This document shows positions 41,135 to 53,480 of a stretch of 64,000 bases of DNA, one piece after another. The notes beneath the pieces are model-generated. The model ran no database searches, was not told the DNA's origin, and saw nothing but the letters and a program-made list of their open reading frames with translations. The stretch's first letter is position 1; every line of letters begins with the position of its first letter. Origin of the DNA: Schumannella luteola. GTDB taxonomy: Bacteria > Actinomycetota > Actinomycetes > Actinomycetales > Microbacteriaceae. The translations under genes were made by a program, and so were the position numbers. The DNA lies in assembly GCF_013408685.1 (NCBI RefSeq), contig NZ_JACBZY010000001.1, positions 3,162,001-3,226,000 on the forward strand, read 5' to 3'.

Positions 41135-42100
41135 TCAGCGGCGCAGCAGCGCCGCCGCCGCGGCGACGCGGTCGGGAGCGAGCGCGTCGAGCCAGCGCGT
41201 GTCGGGGTAGCGGCGGAACCAGCTGACCTGGCGGCGCGCGTAGCGTCGGGTCAGCGCCGCCGCCTCGGCGATCGCCTCCGCCTCCGTCGCGGTGCCGTCG
41301 AGCTGGGCGAGCGCCTGGGCGTAGCCGATCGCACGGGCGGCGGTCGTGCCGAAGCCGGCCGGGCGCAGTGCGGCGACCTCGTCGACGAGGCCCGCTGACC
41401 ACATCCGCTCGACCCGTCGGTCGAGACGCTCAGTGAGCTGCGCGCGCTCGAGCTCGAGGCCGATCGTGATCGCGGGACGCCAGAGCGACTCCGACCCGGG
41501 CTGCCCGGTGCGGAAGGGCTTTCCGGTCAGCTCGATCACCTCGAGGGCGCGCACCAGTCGGCGGCCGTTGCTCGCGCCGATCTCCTGCGCCGAGGCGGGG
41601 TCGACCTCGAGCAGGCGTCGGTGCAGCAGCCCGGGGCCCTGCTCGTCGAGATCGCGTTCGAGCCGGTCGCGGATGCCGGGGTCGGTGCCCGGGAAGTCGT
41701 ACTCGTAGAGCACGCTCGAGACGTAGAGCCCGCTTCCGCCGACGAGGATCGGCACCGCGTCGCGGGCGCGGATGCCCTCGACCACGGCGCGCGCCTCGCG
41801 CTGGTACGCGGCGACGCTCGCCTCCTCGGTGGGGTCGAGTACGTCGAGCAGGTGATGGGACACTCCGCGTCGCTCGGCGGGCGCCAGCTTCGCCGTGCCG
41901 ATGTCCATGCCGCGGTAGAGCTGCATGGCGTCGGCGTTGACGATCTCAGCCGCGACCCCGTCGCGGGCGAGTGCCTCGGCGAGATCGAGTGACAGCTCGG
42001 ACTTGCCGGTCCCGGTCGCGCCGATGACGGCGACGATCGGCAGCCCGTCGCGCGGTGATGCCGACTCGACCGCGCGGCTCTCGTCCGCGGGATCGGTCAC
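41135..42100 (-). CDS. miaA: tRNA dimethylallyltransferase
   Basis: Adds the isopentenyl group to A37 of tRNAs reading UNN codons. P-loop [26 protein letters not shown] and [13 protein letters not shown] are visible, and [16 protein letters not shown] lies at the C-terminus. Length is 321 residues, GTG start. It begins 2 bases after the miaB stop, so the two steps of ms2i6A synthesis are co-expressed. Confidence 0.95.
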   Translation of the reverse strand: MTDPADESRAVESASPRDGLPIVAVIGATGTGKSELSLDLAEALARDGVAAEIVNADAMQLYRGMDIGTAKLAPAERRGVSHHLLDVLDPTEEASVAAYQREARAVVEGIRARDAVPILVGGSGLYVSSVLYEYDFPGTDPGIRDRLERDLDEQGPGLLHRRLLEVDPASAQEIGASNGRRLVRALEVIELTGKPFRTGQPGSESLWRPAITIGLELERAQLTERLDRRVERMWSAGLVDEVAALRPAGFGTTAARAIGYAQALAQLDGTATEAEAIAEAAALTRRYARRQVSWFRRYPDTRWLDALAPDRVAAAAALLRR

Positions 42101-42102
42101 GG

Positions 42103-43638
42103 TCAGAGGCCGGGGCGCAGCGGGATGCCGTCGCGCAGCGACGGGAGCCCGAGGCTGACACCGCCGCCGACGGCCGGCGCGTGCGCGGGCACAGCGCAGC
42201 TCTCAGCCTGGTCGCGATCCCAGGCGTCGCCGGCACGGGTGCGACGCACGGGGATCGGTGCGCCGTCGACGGAGTCGGCGATGAGGTAGAACGGCGCCGC
42301 CCGGCTGACCACGACCGAGGCGATGTCGCCCGGACGCGGCTCCACGCTGCCCGGCGTCAGCTCGAAGTGCACCAGGCGACCGTCTTCGGCGCGACCCGAC
42401 AGACGGCTCGTCTCCGCGTCGCGGCGCCCCTCGGAGGGCGCGACCAGCACCTCGACGGGCGTGCCGATGAGCTTCTGGTTCTCCTCGTGCGAGATGCGCT
42501 CCTGCAGCTCGATCAGGCGCTCGTAGCGCTCCTGCACGACCGCCTTCGGCAGCTGATCGGGCATCGTCGCCGCGGGGGTGCCCGGGCGGATCGAGTACTG
42601 GAAGGTGAACGCCGACCCGAAGCGGGCCTGCTCGACGACGCGCATCGTCTCCTCGAAGTCCTCGTCGGTCTCGCCCGGGAAGCCGACGATGATGTCGGTG
42701 CTGATCGCGGCCTGCGGCATCTTGGCGCGCACGCGATCGAGGATGCCGAGGAAGCGCTCGGAGCGGTAGGAGCGGCGCATGGCCTTGAGGATGCGGTCGG
42801 AGCCGGACTGCAGCGGCATGTGCAGCTGCGGCATGACCGCCGGGGTCTCGGCCATCGCGTCGATCACGTCGTCGGTGAACGCCGCCGGGTGCGGGCTCGT
42901 GAAGCGAATGCGCTCGAGTCCCTTGATCGCACCCGCGGCGCGCAGCAGCTTGCCGAAGGCGAGGCGGTCGCCGAACTCGACGCCGTAGCTGTTGACGTTC
43001 TGCCCGAGGAGGGTGACCTCGATGGCGCCGTCGTCGACGAGCAGTCCGATCTCGCTGAGGATGTCGCCAGGCCGACGGTCGCGTTCCTTGCCGCGCAGGC
43101 TCGGCACGATGCAGAAGGTGCAGGTGTTGTTGCAGCCGACCGAGATGGAGACCCAGCCGCTCGCGGCGGACTCGCGACGCGTCGGCAGCGTCGAGGGGAA
43201 GACCTCGAGCGCTTCGAGGATCTCGAGCTGGGCGTCGCCGTTGTGCCGGGCGCGCTCCAGCAGGGTCGGCAGCGACCCCATGTTGTGCGTTCCGAAGACG
43301 ACGTCGACCCACGGGGCCTTGTCGAGGATGACGGACTTGTCCTTCTGGGCGAGGCAGCCGCCGACGGCGATCTGCATGCCCTCGTGGTCGCGCTTCGCCG
43401 CGGCGAGGTGGCCGAGCGTTCCATAGAGCTTGTTGTCGGCGTTCTCGCGCACGGCGCAGGTGTTGATGACCACGACATCCGCTTCGACGCCGTCCTCGGC
43501 GCGCTGATAGCCGGCGGCCTCGAGGGAGCCGCTGAGTCGCTCGGAGTCGTGCACGTTCATCTGGCAGCCGAAGGTGCGCACCTCGTAGGTGCGCCGACGG
43601 TCGGCCGTGGGCTCGGTGGTGGTGTCGAGCAGCGTCAT
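42103..43638 (-). CDS. miaB: tRNA-2-methylthio-N6-dimethylallyladenosine synthase
   Basis: Radical SAM methylthiotransferase, 511 residues, acting on MiaA-modified tRNA. The N-terminal UPF0004 domain has three cluster cysteines ([28 protein letters not shown]), then the radical SAM motif CNNTCTFC, and a C-terminal TRAM domain. The ATG at 43638 is 3 bases after the start predicted from TAGACT (43653-43648). The last 45 residues are an extension. Confidence 0.95.
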   Translation of the reverse strand: MTLLDTTTEPTADRRRTYEVRTFGCQMNVHDSERLSGSLEAAGYQRAEDGVEADVVVINTCAVRENADNKLYGTLGHLAAAKRDHEGMQIAVGGCLAQKDKSVILDKAPWVDVVFGTHNMGSLPTLLERARHNGDAQLEILEALEVFPSTLPTRRESAASGWVSISVGCNNTCTFCIVPSLRGKERDRRPGDILSEIGLLVDDGAIEVTLLGQNVNSYGVEFGDRLAFGKLLRAAGAIKGLERIRFTSPHPAAFTDDVIDAMAETPAVMPQLHMPLQSGSDRILKAMRRSYRSERFLGILDRVRAKMPQAAISTDIIVGFPGETDEDFEETMRVVEQARFGSAFTFQYSIRPGTPAATMPDQLPKAVVQERYERLIELQERISHEENQKLIGTPVEVLVAPSEGRRDAETSRLSGRAEDGRLVHFELTPGSVEPRPGDIASVVVSRAAPFYLIADSVDGAPIPVRRTRAGDAWDRDQAESCAVPAHAPAVGGGVSLGLPSLRDGIPLRPGL

Positions 43639-43676
43639 GGTGCGACGAGTCTAAGCCGCGTGACGGGCGCCGCCGC

Positions 43677-44819
<1,143 letters not shown>

Positions 44820-44955
44820 GCCCTGCGTCCTTCCGTCGTGCCGCCGTGACGCGGCTCAGATGTGGCTCCGGCCCGGGAGCGCGCTCGCGCGCCCGGGCAG
44901 GCTGTTCACTCGCGGATGGTCTCGAACTCCGTCTCGACCACCGCCTCGATCACGA

Positions 44956-46065
<1,110 letters not shown>

Positions 46066-46415
46066 GTGCCGGTTCTCCTTCTGCTGGGCGAGCGGTGCTC
46101 GCGGTCGGTGCGCCCGTCTTCTGTCGTCTCCGTCGGGCCGATGTAGCAAGGCCGTCTGCTTCCGACAGGGCTGTCGAGCCATCTGTCTTCGACGTGGTCG
46201 ACGCTAGGCCCGCCCACCGACATCCCGAGGGATCGACGGGCGGAACCAGCACAACTCGTCTTCGAAAGAGGCTGTGGAGGAATCGTAGCGAGAAGCGAAC
46301 AGATGTTCGAGTGATTCGAACGTCGGCGTGTCGCGGATCGAACGCGTTCGAAGCAGAACGGACGCCGCGGACAGCACCGCGGAGTGCCGAGAGGGGCCCG
46401 GAGAAGCCGCCGCGG
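46066..46415. promoter_or_regulatory. recA upstream control region with SOS box
   Basis: This 350-base gap between recA and the DUF3046 gene contains GCGAACAGATGTTCGA (46295-46310), one base off the LexA palindrome, and a separate perfect 14-bp palindrome TCGAACGCGTTCGA (46338-46351) with half-sites two bases closer than in a normal SOS box. The recA 5' leader is long (over 200 bases if transcription starts near the box). No other gene is supported. Confidence 0.8.
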
Positions 46416-46640
46416 TCAGTCGCGCGGGTCCGGCAGCCCGACGCCGTGCCAGCGCTCGCGCGGTACGTCCCGCGAGCGGCACAGCGCGAGCCAGACGTCA
46501 CGGGCGGGAATGCCGGCGGCGAGCGCCGCCTTCGGGGTGCGGTCGCCGAGCTCGCCCAGCTGCGAGTCCTCGATCAGCACCCGGCCGAAGGCCTCACCGA
46601 ACTCGTCGGCGACGGCACGCTGGAACTCGCTGACCTTCAC
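46416..46640 (-). CDS. DUF3046 protein
   Basis: Small cytoplasmic protein of 74 residues with the DUF3046 pattern VSEFQRAVADEFGEAF, then ALAAGIPARDVWLALCRSRD and PRERWHG. Function unknown; it commonly sits beside recA in actinobacteria. TAGCGT (46653-46648) predicts a transcript start one base before the GTG at 46640, so the longer frame to 46661 is rejected. Confidence 0.8.
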   Translation of the reverse strand: MKVSEFQRAVADEFGEAFGRVLIEDSQLGELGDRTPKAALAAGIPARDVWLALCRSRDVPRERWHGVGLPDPRD

Positions 46641-46696
46641 CCGCACCACGCTAGACGCCACGACCGACCGCCGCCGACCATGCGCCCCAGGACACG

Positions 46697-46732
46697 ACGA
46701 AGCCCCGGTCTTCGAGAGGACCGGGGCTTCGT
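46697..46732 (-). terminator. Terminator after clgR
   Basis: A perfect 14-bp stem, ACGAAGCCCCGGTC (46697-46710) and GACCGGGGCTTCGT (46719-46732), with an 8-base loop, 23 bases beyond the clgR stop. Confidence 0.8.
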
Positions 46733-46754
46733 GATGTCTGTCGTGGACGGCTGC

Positions 46755-47066
46755 TCAGCGCACCGCGAATCCGGCGTCGAACTCCGCGACCAGCTCGTCG
46801 GGGAGGGTGTCGGGCACGATCGGCGCCACGCCCTCGAGAACCGCCAGTCGATCGCCGACCTCGCGCATGATGCTCGAGATCGGGGTGTCGAGAGCCTCGG
46901 CCACGGAGGCGAGGATCTCGGAGCTGGCTTCCTTCTGCCCGCGCTCCACCTCGCTGAGGTAGCCGAGTGCGACGCTGGCCTTGCTGGCGACCTGGCGAAG
47001 GGTCATGGCCTTCTGCAGTCGCACGTCACGGAGGACATCGCCGATTTCCTGTCGAACCAGAACCAT
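46755..47066 (-). CDS. clgR: ClgR-type transcriptional activator
   Basis: XRE-family regulator of 103 residues with a helix-turn-helix at about 22-43 (TLRQVASKASVALGYLSEVE). In actinobacteria ClgR activates clpP, clpC and other proteolysis genes and is itself degraded by Clp. The call rests on size, motif and its place after pgsA and cinA. AAGGAGG is 8 bases before the ATG. The C-terminal 45 residues hold the variable tail. Confidence 0.85.
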   Translation of the reverse strand: MVLVRQEIGDVLRDVRLQKAMTLRQVASKASVALGYLSEVERGQKEASSEILASVAEALDTPISSIMREVGDRLAVLEGVAPIVPDTLPDELVAEFDAGFAVR

Positions 47067-47146
47067 GGTGATCCTCCTTCACTGTCTCGCCTCACCGGAG
47101 AGGCCAAGATAGCGCTCCCGATGCGAGAACTCTAACCAGCCCGGCC

Positions 47147-47152
47147 TGTCAA
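47147..47152 (-). promoter_or_regulatory. -35 element upstream of clgR
   Basis: TTGACA on the minus strand, 80 bases before clgR. The nearest -10-like TAGAGT is only 12 bases further, too close for normal spacing, which suggests that an activator is needed. ClgR autoregulation is known in relatives, but I could not match its box. Confidence 0.3.
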
Positions 47153-47263
47153 AGCCGTGTGAGGTCTTCGCTTGTAACGTGATCGAAACCGCCGCCATTC
47201 CCCAGACCCCAGTGCGCGGGTCAGGGGCGCCGATCGGGGGCTCGAGGGCCGCGCGGCGAGCCC

Positions 47264-47764
47264 TCAGCGCGAGGTGACGAGCACCTCGTCGAGCAGCGCG
47301 AGCACCGCATCCACCGCACCCCGACGGATCGCGGCACGGTCGCCGGAGAGCGCCAGCCGGCGCACCTCGATGCGCTCGTCGAGCGCGACCGCCACGAAGA
47401 CCGTGCCGACGCCGTGCCCGTCCTGCGGGTCGGGCCCGGCCACCCCGGTCGTGCCGAGGCCGACGCGAGCGGCGCGCCCGTCGACGGCCAACGCGGCGCG
47501 CACGCGCTGCGCGAGCTGCGCGGCGACCTCGGGATGCACGGCGCTCTCCCGGTCGAGGAGGTCGCCATCCACCCCCACCACGTCGCGCTTGAGCGGAGTC
47601 GCGTACGCGACCACTCCCCCGTGCAGCACGGCCGAGATGCCGGGCACCGAGACCAGTTCGGCGACGACGAGACCGCCGGTCAGCGATTCGGCGACAGCCG
47701 TCGTGAGCGAGCGCTCGAGGAGCTCGGCGCCCAGCTCGGCGACGCTGCGAGGGGATGCGGACAC
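47264..47764 (-). CDS. CinA C-terminal domain protein (nicotinamide-nucleotide amidase type)
   Basis: CinA-family amidase of 166 residues carrying only the PncC domain (AVAESLTGGLVVAELVSVPG; then GVVAYATPLKRDVVGV and GLGTTGVAGPDPQDGHGVGT). It deamidates nicotinamide mononucleotide in characterised members. The N-terminal MoaB-like half is absent, as is usual in this lineage. It lies 14 bases after pgsA, and its GTG start has no strong RBS. Confidence 0.85.
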   Translation of the reverse strand: MSASPRSVAELGAELLERSLTTAVAESLTGGLVVAELVSVPGISAVLHGGVVAYATPLKRDVVGVDGDLLDRESAVHPEVAAQLAQRVRAALAVDGRAARVGLGTTGVAGPDPQDGHGVGTVFVAVALDERIEVRRLALSGDRAAIRRGAVDAVLALLDEVLVTSR

Positions 47765-47778
47765 GGCGCGGAGGTCGG

Positions 47779-48504
47779 TCAGGCGCGCGAGGCGGGGTCG
47801 GCGGAAACCGCGCCATCCGCCGGCTTCGACCGACCGGAACGCGCCGCCGCGACGAGGTACTCGATGCCGCTGCCGACCGTGAGCAGCACAGCCAGCGTCA
47901 TGAGGCCCGTGTTGACCCAGTGCACCCAGTCGCCCAGCAGCGTCCAGAACGGCACCAGCGCGACGGTGACCGCCACGGCCTGCACGACGGTCTTGATCTT
48001 GCCCCAGATGGAGGCGGCGATCACCCGGTCGCGCAGCGCGATGAAGCGGAAGACGGTGATGCCGAACTCGCGCACGAGGATGACGACGGTCACCCAGACC
48101 GGCAGCTCGCCGAGGATCGAGAGGGCGACGAGCGCGCCGCCGACGAGGATCTTGTCGGCGATCGGATCGACCAGCTTGCCGAAGTCGGTCACGAGGTTCT
48201 GGCGGCGCGCGAGGAAGCCGTCGACCGAGTCAGTGAGGATCGCGACCAGGAAGAGCGCCGCGGCGACCCAGCGCAGCACGCCGTCGTGACCGCCGTCGCT
48301 CAGCAGGAGCCAGATGAACACCGGCGCGAGCAGGATGCGCACGACCGTGATGATGTTCGCCACGTTGCCGAGGCTGGCCTGGGTGTCGCCGTGCGAGGCG
48401 ACGCGGCCGCGCATCGGATTCGTGCGGGGGCCGGTCGCGGGCGATTCGGACCGGCGTGAGTCGCCCGATCCGGGCTTGCCCGACGGAGTCGAGGAGAGGG
48501 CCAT
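47779..48504 (-). CDS. pgsA: CDP-diacylglycerol--glycerol-3-phosphate 3-phosphatidyltransferase
   Basis: Membrane enzyme of phosphatidylglycerol synthesis, 241 residues. The CDP-alcohol phosphotransferase motif DG-x2-AR-x8-G-x3-D-x3-D is seen in SVDGFLARRQNLVTDFGKLV plus DPIAD. About five TM segments follow a disordered N-terminus of about 45 residues; an internal start near that point is possible. The RBS AGGGGG lies within the last codons of ftsK, whose stop is 3 bases away. Confidence 0.92.
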   Translation of the reverse strand: MALSSTPSGKPGSGDSRRSESPATGPRTNPMRGRVASHGDTQASLGNVANIITVVRILLAPVFIWLLLSDGGHDGVLRWVAAALFLVAILTDSVDGFLARRQNLVTDFGKLVDPIADKILVGGALVALSILGELPVWVTVVILVREFGITVFRFIALRDRVIAASIWGKIKTVVQAVAVTVALVPFWTLLGDWVHWVNTGLMTLAVLLTVGSGIEYLVAAARSGRSKPADGAVSADPASRA

Positions 48505-48507
48505 CGA

Positions 48508-51297
48508 TTACCCCCTGCCAGTCAGATTCCAGGCGTCCTCGTCATCCGAGTCGCCGTCGACCTCAGGATAGCCGCTGGTCATCGCGGCGACGGGATCGTC
48601 CAGAGGATCCCCGGCGGCGCTGCCACCGGTCGCGCCGCCGCCCGGACGCGGGGTCATCGGCGCATCCGAACCGCCTCCGCCGCCGGCTCCCGAGCCGCCG
48701 GGGCCAGGCTCGCCGCGCAGGCGCGCGAGCACTTCGGGCAGCTGGTCGGGCGTGACGAGCACGTCGCGGGCCTTCGAGCCCTCCGAAGGTCCGACGATCT
48801 CACGCGATTCGAGCAGGTCCATCAGGCGCCCCGCCTTGGCGAAGCCGACGCGCAGCTTGCGCTGCAGCATCGACGTCGAGCCGAACTGGGTGCTGATGAT
48901 CTGCTCCGCCGCCGCGAGCAGCAGCTCGAGGTCGTCGCCGATGTCGGCGTCGATCTCGCGCTTCTCGACCACGGCCGCGACATCCTCGCGGTAGTCGGGC
49001 TGGGCCTGCTTCTTGACGAACTCGACGACCTCGGCGATCTCCGACTCCTGCACCCAGGCGCCCTGAACGCGCACGGGCTTGCCCGCGCCCATCGGCAGGA
49101 AGAGCCCGTCGCCCTGGCCGATGAGCTTGTCGGCGCCGGGCTGGTCGAGGATGACCCGCGAGTCGGTCATGCTCGACACCGCGAAGGCGAGGCGCGACGG
49201 CACGTTGGCCTTGATCAGACCGGTGACGACATCCACCGACGGCCGCTGCGTCGCGAGCACGAGGTGGATGCCCGAGGCGCGCGCCAGCTGGGTGATGCGC
49301 ACGATCGACTCCTCGACGTCGCGCGGCGCGACCATCATCAGGTCGGCGAGCTCGTCGACCACGACGAGGAGGTAGGGGTAGGGCTGCAGCACGCGCTCGC
49401 TGCCCGGCGGCAGCTGGATCTCGTTGGCGAGCACGGCGCGGTTGAAGTCGTCGATGTGACGGAAGCCGAACGACGCGAGGTCGTCGTAGCGCATGTCCAT
49501 CTCCTTCACGACCCACTGCAGCGCCTCGGCGGCCTTCTTGGGGTTCGTGATGATGGGCGTGATGAGGTGCGGCACACCCTGGTAGATCGAGAGCTCGACG
49601 CGCTTCGGGTCGACGAGCACGAGGCGCACCTCGGCCGGCTTCGCCCGCATGAGCAGCGAGGTGATCATCGAGTTGATGAAACTCGACTTTCCCGAGCCGG
49701 TGGAGCCGGCGACGAGCAGGTGCGGCATCTTCGCGAGGTTCGCGACGACGAAGCCGCCCTCGACGTCTTTTCCGAGGCCGATCGACATCGGGTGCGAGCT
49801 CTTGCTCGCCGCGCCCGAGCGCAGCACGTCGCCGAGCGACACGATCTCGCGGTCGCGGTTGGGGATCTCGACGCCGATCGCGCTCTTGCCGGGGATCGGC
49901 GAGAGGATGTTGACCTCGTTCGAGGCGACCGCGTAGGCGATGTTCTTCGACAGGGCGGTGACCCGCTCCACCTTGACACCGTGGCCGACCTCGACCTCGT
50001 AGCGGGTGACGCTCGGGCCGCGCGTGAAGCCGGTGACCTTCGCGTCGACCTGGAACTGCGTCAGCACGCTCGTGATCGCCGCGATGATCTCGTCGTTCGC
50101 GGCGGTGCGCGCCTTCGGCGGCGTGCCCGCGGAGAGCGAGGACGCCGGGGGCAGCCGGTAGGGGCGCTTCGGCGCGGGCGCTCCGGGGCGCGCGGGCGCG
50201 GCGACAGCCGGGGCGACCTCGGGCTGCTCGCCCGTGTCGCCGTCGTCGCGGATGCCGACCGCGGCAGGGGTGACATCGCCGGTGAAGCGGTGCACCGCAT
50301 CCTCGGCCTTCGCCAGCTCGTCGAGCAGGTCGAGATCGATGCCGCCGTCATCGGCGGTCGGAGTGGGCTCGATGACGTCGGTCGCCGCGGTCTGCTCGAG
50401 CTCGTCGACGACCGGGGTGTCGAAGGCGTCGGGGTCCTTCTTCTTGCCGCGACGCCACCAGGGCATCGACGTCTCGTCGTCCATGTCGAGGCCGAGGTCG
50501 CTGAAGGCGTCCATCTCGCCGGTGCCGCTCGCGTCGTCGTCCTTCGCGGCCTCCTTCGCGGGCTTCTCGGCCAGCTGCTCGCCGAAGAGCCAGGCGTAGA
50601 GCTCGCGGAAGCGTCGGCCGATGCGGTTCGGCGGCGTCTTGGTCATGATGAACAGCGAGATCACGAGCAGGAAGCCGACGAGCGGCGCCGAATACCAGGG
50701 CGAGCCGAGCGAGGCGAGCGGCTGGGCGACGACCCAGCCGATGACGCCGCCGCCGATCGCGAGGCCCGGCATCCCCTCGGCCGGCTGCGGCAGCCCGCCG
50801 ACGAGGTGGCAGATGCCGCTGATGCTGACCAGGAAGAGCACGAGCCCGATGCCGATGCGGGTGTTGTCGTGCACGCTCGAGGGATGCCGGAACAGCCAGA
50901 CGGCGAACAGCAGCATGATCACCGGGAGCGCGAAGGCGACACGGCCGAAGAGCCCGCCGAAGGTGTACATCTCGATCGCCTGGGCGATCTCGTTGCGCTG
51001 CAGGAACCACTCCACCGCGGCGCCCGCGATCGCGAGCAGCAAGAGCAGGAACGGCACGCCGTCGCGACGCTCCTCCTTGGCGAGGCTCTCTTTGCCGAAC
51101 AGGCGCGCGGCGCCGCCGGCGACGTGCGCGAGCCCCAGCCAGGCGCGGGCGAGCAGACCCTGCTCTGCCGACTGCTTCTCGGGCTTCGGGACCGGGAGCT
51201 TCTTCGTCACCGCCTGGGTGCGCGAGCCTCCGCGCGCGCCGGAACCGCTCTTCGCGCCGGAGCGCGCGCGGGAACCCGACCGGGTGCTGGTGGCCAT
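48508..51297 (-). CDS. ftsK: DNA translocase FtsK/SpoIIIE
   Basis: Septal DNA pump, 929 residues. A basic, disordered N-terminus of about 60 residues leads into four TM helices (about 80-220), an acidic linker (about 240-380), the motor with Walker [13 protein letters not shown] near residue 535 and Walker [14 protein letters not shown], and the C-terminal gamma winged helix ([20 protein letters not shown]). A low-complexity Gly-rich tail ends the protein. It segregates chromosome termini by recognising short polar sequences. It heads the ftsK-pgsA-cinA group. Confidence 0.95.
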   Translation of the reverse strand: MATSTRSGSRARSGAKSGSGARGGSRTQAVTKKLPVPKPEKQSAEQGLLARAWLGLAHVAGGAARLFGKESLAKEERRDGVPFLLLLLAIAGAAVEWFLQRNEIAQAIEMYTFGGLFGRVAFALPVIMLLFAVWLFRHPSSVHDNTRIGIGLVLFLVSISGICHLVGGLPQPAEGMPGLAIGGGVIGWVVAQPLASLGSPWYSAPLVGFLLVISLFIMTKTPPNRIGRRFRELYAWLFGEQLAEKPAKEAAKDDDASGTGEMDAFSDLGLDMDDETSMPWWRRGKKKDPDAFDTPVVDELEQTAATDVIEPTPTADDGGIDLDLLDELAKAEDAVHRFTGDVTPAAVGIRDDGDTGEQPEVAPAVAAPARPGAPAPKRPYRLPPASSLSAGTPPKARTAANDEIIAAITSVLTQFQVDAKVTGFTRGPSVTRYEVEVGHGVKVERVTALSKNIAYAVASNEVNILSPIPGKSAIGVEIPNRDREIVSLGDVLRSGAASKSSHPMSIGLGKDVEGGFVVANLAKMPHLLVAGSTGSGKSSFINSMITSLLMRAKPAEVRLVLVDPKRVELSIYQGVPHLITPIITNPKKAAEALQWVVKEMDMRYDDLASFGFRHIDDFNRAVLANEIQLPPGSERVLQPYPYLLVVVDELADLMMVAPRDVEESIVRITQLARASGIHLVLATQRPSVDVVTGLIKANVPSRLAFAVSSMTDSRVILDQPGADKLIGQGDGLFLPMGAGKPVRVQGAWVQESEIAEVVEFVKKQAQPDYREDVAAVVEKREIDADIGDDLELLLAAAEQIISTQFGSTSMLQRKLRVGFAKAGRLMDLLESREIVGPSEGSKARDVLVTPDQLPEVLARLRGEPGPGGSGAGGGGGSDAPMTPRPGGGATGGSAAGDPLDDPVAAMTSGYPEVDGDSDDEDAWNLTGRG

Positions 51298-51417
51298 GGG
51301 GTCACGGTAGCCGCGAGCACCGACGCGGCAACGGAGGCGCGGCGGGGACGCGCCGTTCGACCATCACCGTCGCGGCGAGGATTCGCCGTTCGGCCGCGCC
51401 GGCCGGCGCACTCCCGC

Positions 51418-52656
51418 TCACAGGCGGATCGCGTCGATCGGCTTGACCCGCACCGCGACGAGCGCGGGCACGAGTCCGGCGAGCGCGCCGACCACCGTGG
51501 CCGACACCAGTCCGATGATCGCGGCCGAGATCGGGAACGGCGGCACGTCCTGCACGTCGGAGCTGATGAAGCCCGCGACCCACGGGTTCTTCAGCAGCGC
51601 GACGGCGAGCGCGACCCCGATGAGGCCGGCGACCATGGTCGCCACGACACTCTCCATCATCACCCCGAAGAACACCCGTCCGGCGGTCGCGCCGAAGCTG
51701 CGGCGGATGCCGATCTCTCGCACGCGGTACTTCACCGTGACGAGGGAGATGTTGACGAGCCCGAGCGCGCCGAGCAGCAGGACGAGTCCGGCGATGCCGC
51801 CGACGACGAGCTTCACGACGAGGAAGGGGTCCTCGCCGCCGAGCTGCGCGGCGTAGTCGTTGCGCGACGGGTTGACCTGCCAGCCCTCGCCGAGCGCGGA
51901 CGACATGGTCGCGGCGATGCGCGTCTGCAGTTCGTCGGCGACCGACGGCGGCACCCAGGCCTCGTAGCTCGGCGTCACGATCCATCCCTCGTTGCCCTGC
52001 TCGGGGTGAGTGAGGCCGACGCGCGCGTAGTCGTCGTAGAGCATGGTCATCGACAGGCAGTTGCCCTGACAGGTCTCGCCCGTGACGCCGACCACGACCG
52101 CCGTCGTCGGCGAGAGCCCGTCGAGCGGGAAGTTCGGATGCGTGCGCAGGTCGGGCTGCCCGAGCACGGTCCAGAGGTCGCGGCTGATGACGACAGCCGG
52201 GGCGAAGCGCTCGGAGTCGGCCTCGGTGAACCACCGTCCTTCGCGCACCGACAGCCGGTGCATGGTGACGTAGTCGGGGTCGATGCCCATCAGGTTGATG
52301 TCGACGGCGCCGGTCGGCAGCGAGACGGGCACGTAGTCGGAGATCACCCGGCTCGTCCACTCGATGTCGTAGCGCTGCGCGGCGGCATCGAAGGCCGAGG
52401 TCACGAGCGCGGGATCGGGCTTCTTCATCCCCGTCGTGTCGGTCGGCTGGAACGACAGCAGCGCAGGGCGGCCGCTGTAGCGCTCCTGCTGCTCGCGCTG
52501 TGACTGCTCGGCGACGGCGCCGAGGGCGGTGACGGCGGTGAGCGCGGCGACCGCGACGGCGACGCCGATCAGGCTGAGCATCACGCGCAGACGGCTGACG
52601 CGCAGCTCGCCCCAGGCCTCGACGAGTGCGGCGGCGATGGCGGTGAGGAAGCGCAT
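51418..52656 (-). CDS. MacB/FtsX-type ABC transporter permease
   Basis: Membrane protein of 412 residues: one TM segment near residue 27-50 (MLSLIGVAVAVAALTAVTAL), a large extracellular MacB_PCD domain of about 230 residues, and three C-terminal TM segments of the FtsX domain with VKYRVREIGIRRSFGATAG. The ATG at 52656 shares one base with the ATPase stop (TGATG). With the ATPase and adaptor it forms a three-part export system. Confidence 0.9.
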   Translation of the reverse strand: MRFLTAIAAALVEAWGELRVSRLRVMLSLIGVAVAVAALTAVTALGAVAEQSQREQQERYSGRPALLSFQPTDTTGMKKPDPALVTSAFDAAAQRYDIEWTSRVISDYVPVSLPTGAVDINLMGIDPDYVTMHRLSVREGRWFTEADSERFAPAVVISRDLWTVLGQPDLRTHPNFPLDGLSPTTAVVVGVTGETCQGNCLSMTMLYDDYARVGLTHPEQGNEGWIVTPSYEAWVPPSVADELQTRIAATMSSALGEGWQVNPSRNDYAAQLGGEDPFLVVKLVVGGIAGLVLLLGALGLVNISLVTVKYRVREIGIRRSFGATAGRVFFGVMMESVVATMVAGLIGVALAVALLKNPWVAGFISSDVQDVPPFPISAAIIGLVSATVVGALAGLVPALVAVRVKPIDAIRL

Positions 52657-53477
52657 CAGAGGGTCTCCGCCGTGGTCGGGTTCGGGATCGGCGCCGCCGG
52701 CGTCGCAGCTGTGGGCGCGGCGCCCAGTGGCGCGGCTGCGGGGCGCGCGGCGACCGGAGCCGCGGCGCCCGCGAGCACCGGCTCCCGCGGCTCCGCGGTC
52801 GAGGGCGTCAGCACGCCCTGGTCGAGGCGGTAGTGACGACGGGCGAGTGAGGCGACGTTGCGATCGTGGGTGATCGTGATCAGCGCGGCCCCCGAGTCCT
52901 CGGCGACCTGGTCGAGCAGCGCCATGACGCGCTCGCCGGTCTCGACGTCGAGGGCGCCGGTCGGCTCGTCGGCGAGGATCAGCCGCGGTCCGCGCACCAG
53001 GGCGCGGGCGATCGCGACGCGCTGCTGCTCGCCGCCCGACAGCTGCGTCGGCAGCGCGTCCAGCCGCGAGCCGAGTCCGACGCGGTCGAGCATGTCGGCT
53101 GCGAGCCGACGTCGGCGCCAGAACTGCTGCGGCGGCGCGTAGAGCAGCGGGGTCATCACGTTCTCGATCGCCGTGCGGCCGGCCAGCAGGTTGAACTGCT
53201 GGAAGATGAATCCGACATCCCGGCCGCGGCGGCGGTCGCGCTGGCCGGAGCGCATCCGCTCGAGCGGGATCTCGTCGAACACGAGGCGGCCCGAGCTCGG
53301 CTCGTCGAGCAGGCCGAGCAGGTTGAGCAGCGTCGACTTGCCGCTTCCTGAGCGGCCGACGATGCTGACGTGGTCGCCCACCTCGACCTCGAGGTCGATG
53401 CCGCGCAGGATGTGCAGCGGCTCGGCATCCGGCAGCTCGACCATGCGGGTCACCTGCTCCAGTCGCAGAAGAGCCAC
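52656..53477 (-). CDS. MacB/LolD-type ABC ATPase
   Basis: ATPase of 273 residues with Walker A GRSGSGKSTLLN, Q-loop FIFQQFNLLAGRT, signature LSGGEQQRVAIARALV, Walker B LILADEPTGALD and ITHDRNVA. The C-terminal 50 residues are Ala/Pro-rich and unusual for this small family. It lies 3 bases after the adaptor gene. Confidence 0.9.
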   Translation of the reverse strand: MALLRLEQVTRMVELPDAEPLHILRGIDLEVEVGDHVSIVGRSGSGKSTLLNLLGLLDEPSSGRLVFDEIPLERMRSGQRDRRRGRDVGFIFQQFNLLAGRTAIENVMTPLLYAPPQQFWRRRRLAADMLDRVGLGSRLDALPTQLSGGEQQRVAIARALVRGPRLILADEPTGALDVETGERVMALLDQVAEDSGAALITITHDRNVASLARRHYRLDQGVLTPSTAEPREPVLAGAAAPVAARPAAAPLGAAPTAATPAAPIPNPTTAETL

Positions 53478-53480
53478 GGC

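Noticed and set aside
47067-47263. A ClgR operator upstream of clgR
   Set aside because: CGC-N7-GCG is present near 47115 but the spacing is two bases longer than the known consensus, so it is not reported as a site.
49264-52503. A 1079-codon open frame on the plus strand opposite ftsK
   Set aside because: It is a GC-skew shadow: composition is dominated by Arg, Asp, Glu and His, there is no domain, and it is fully antisense to ftsK and the ABC permease.
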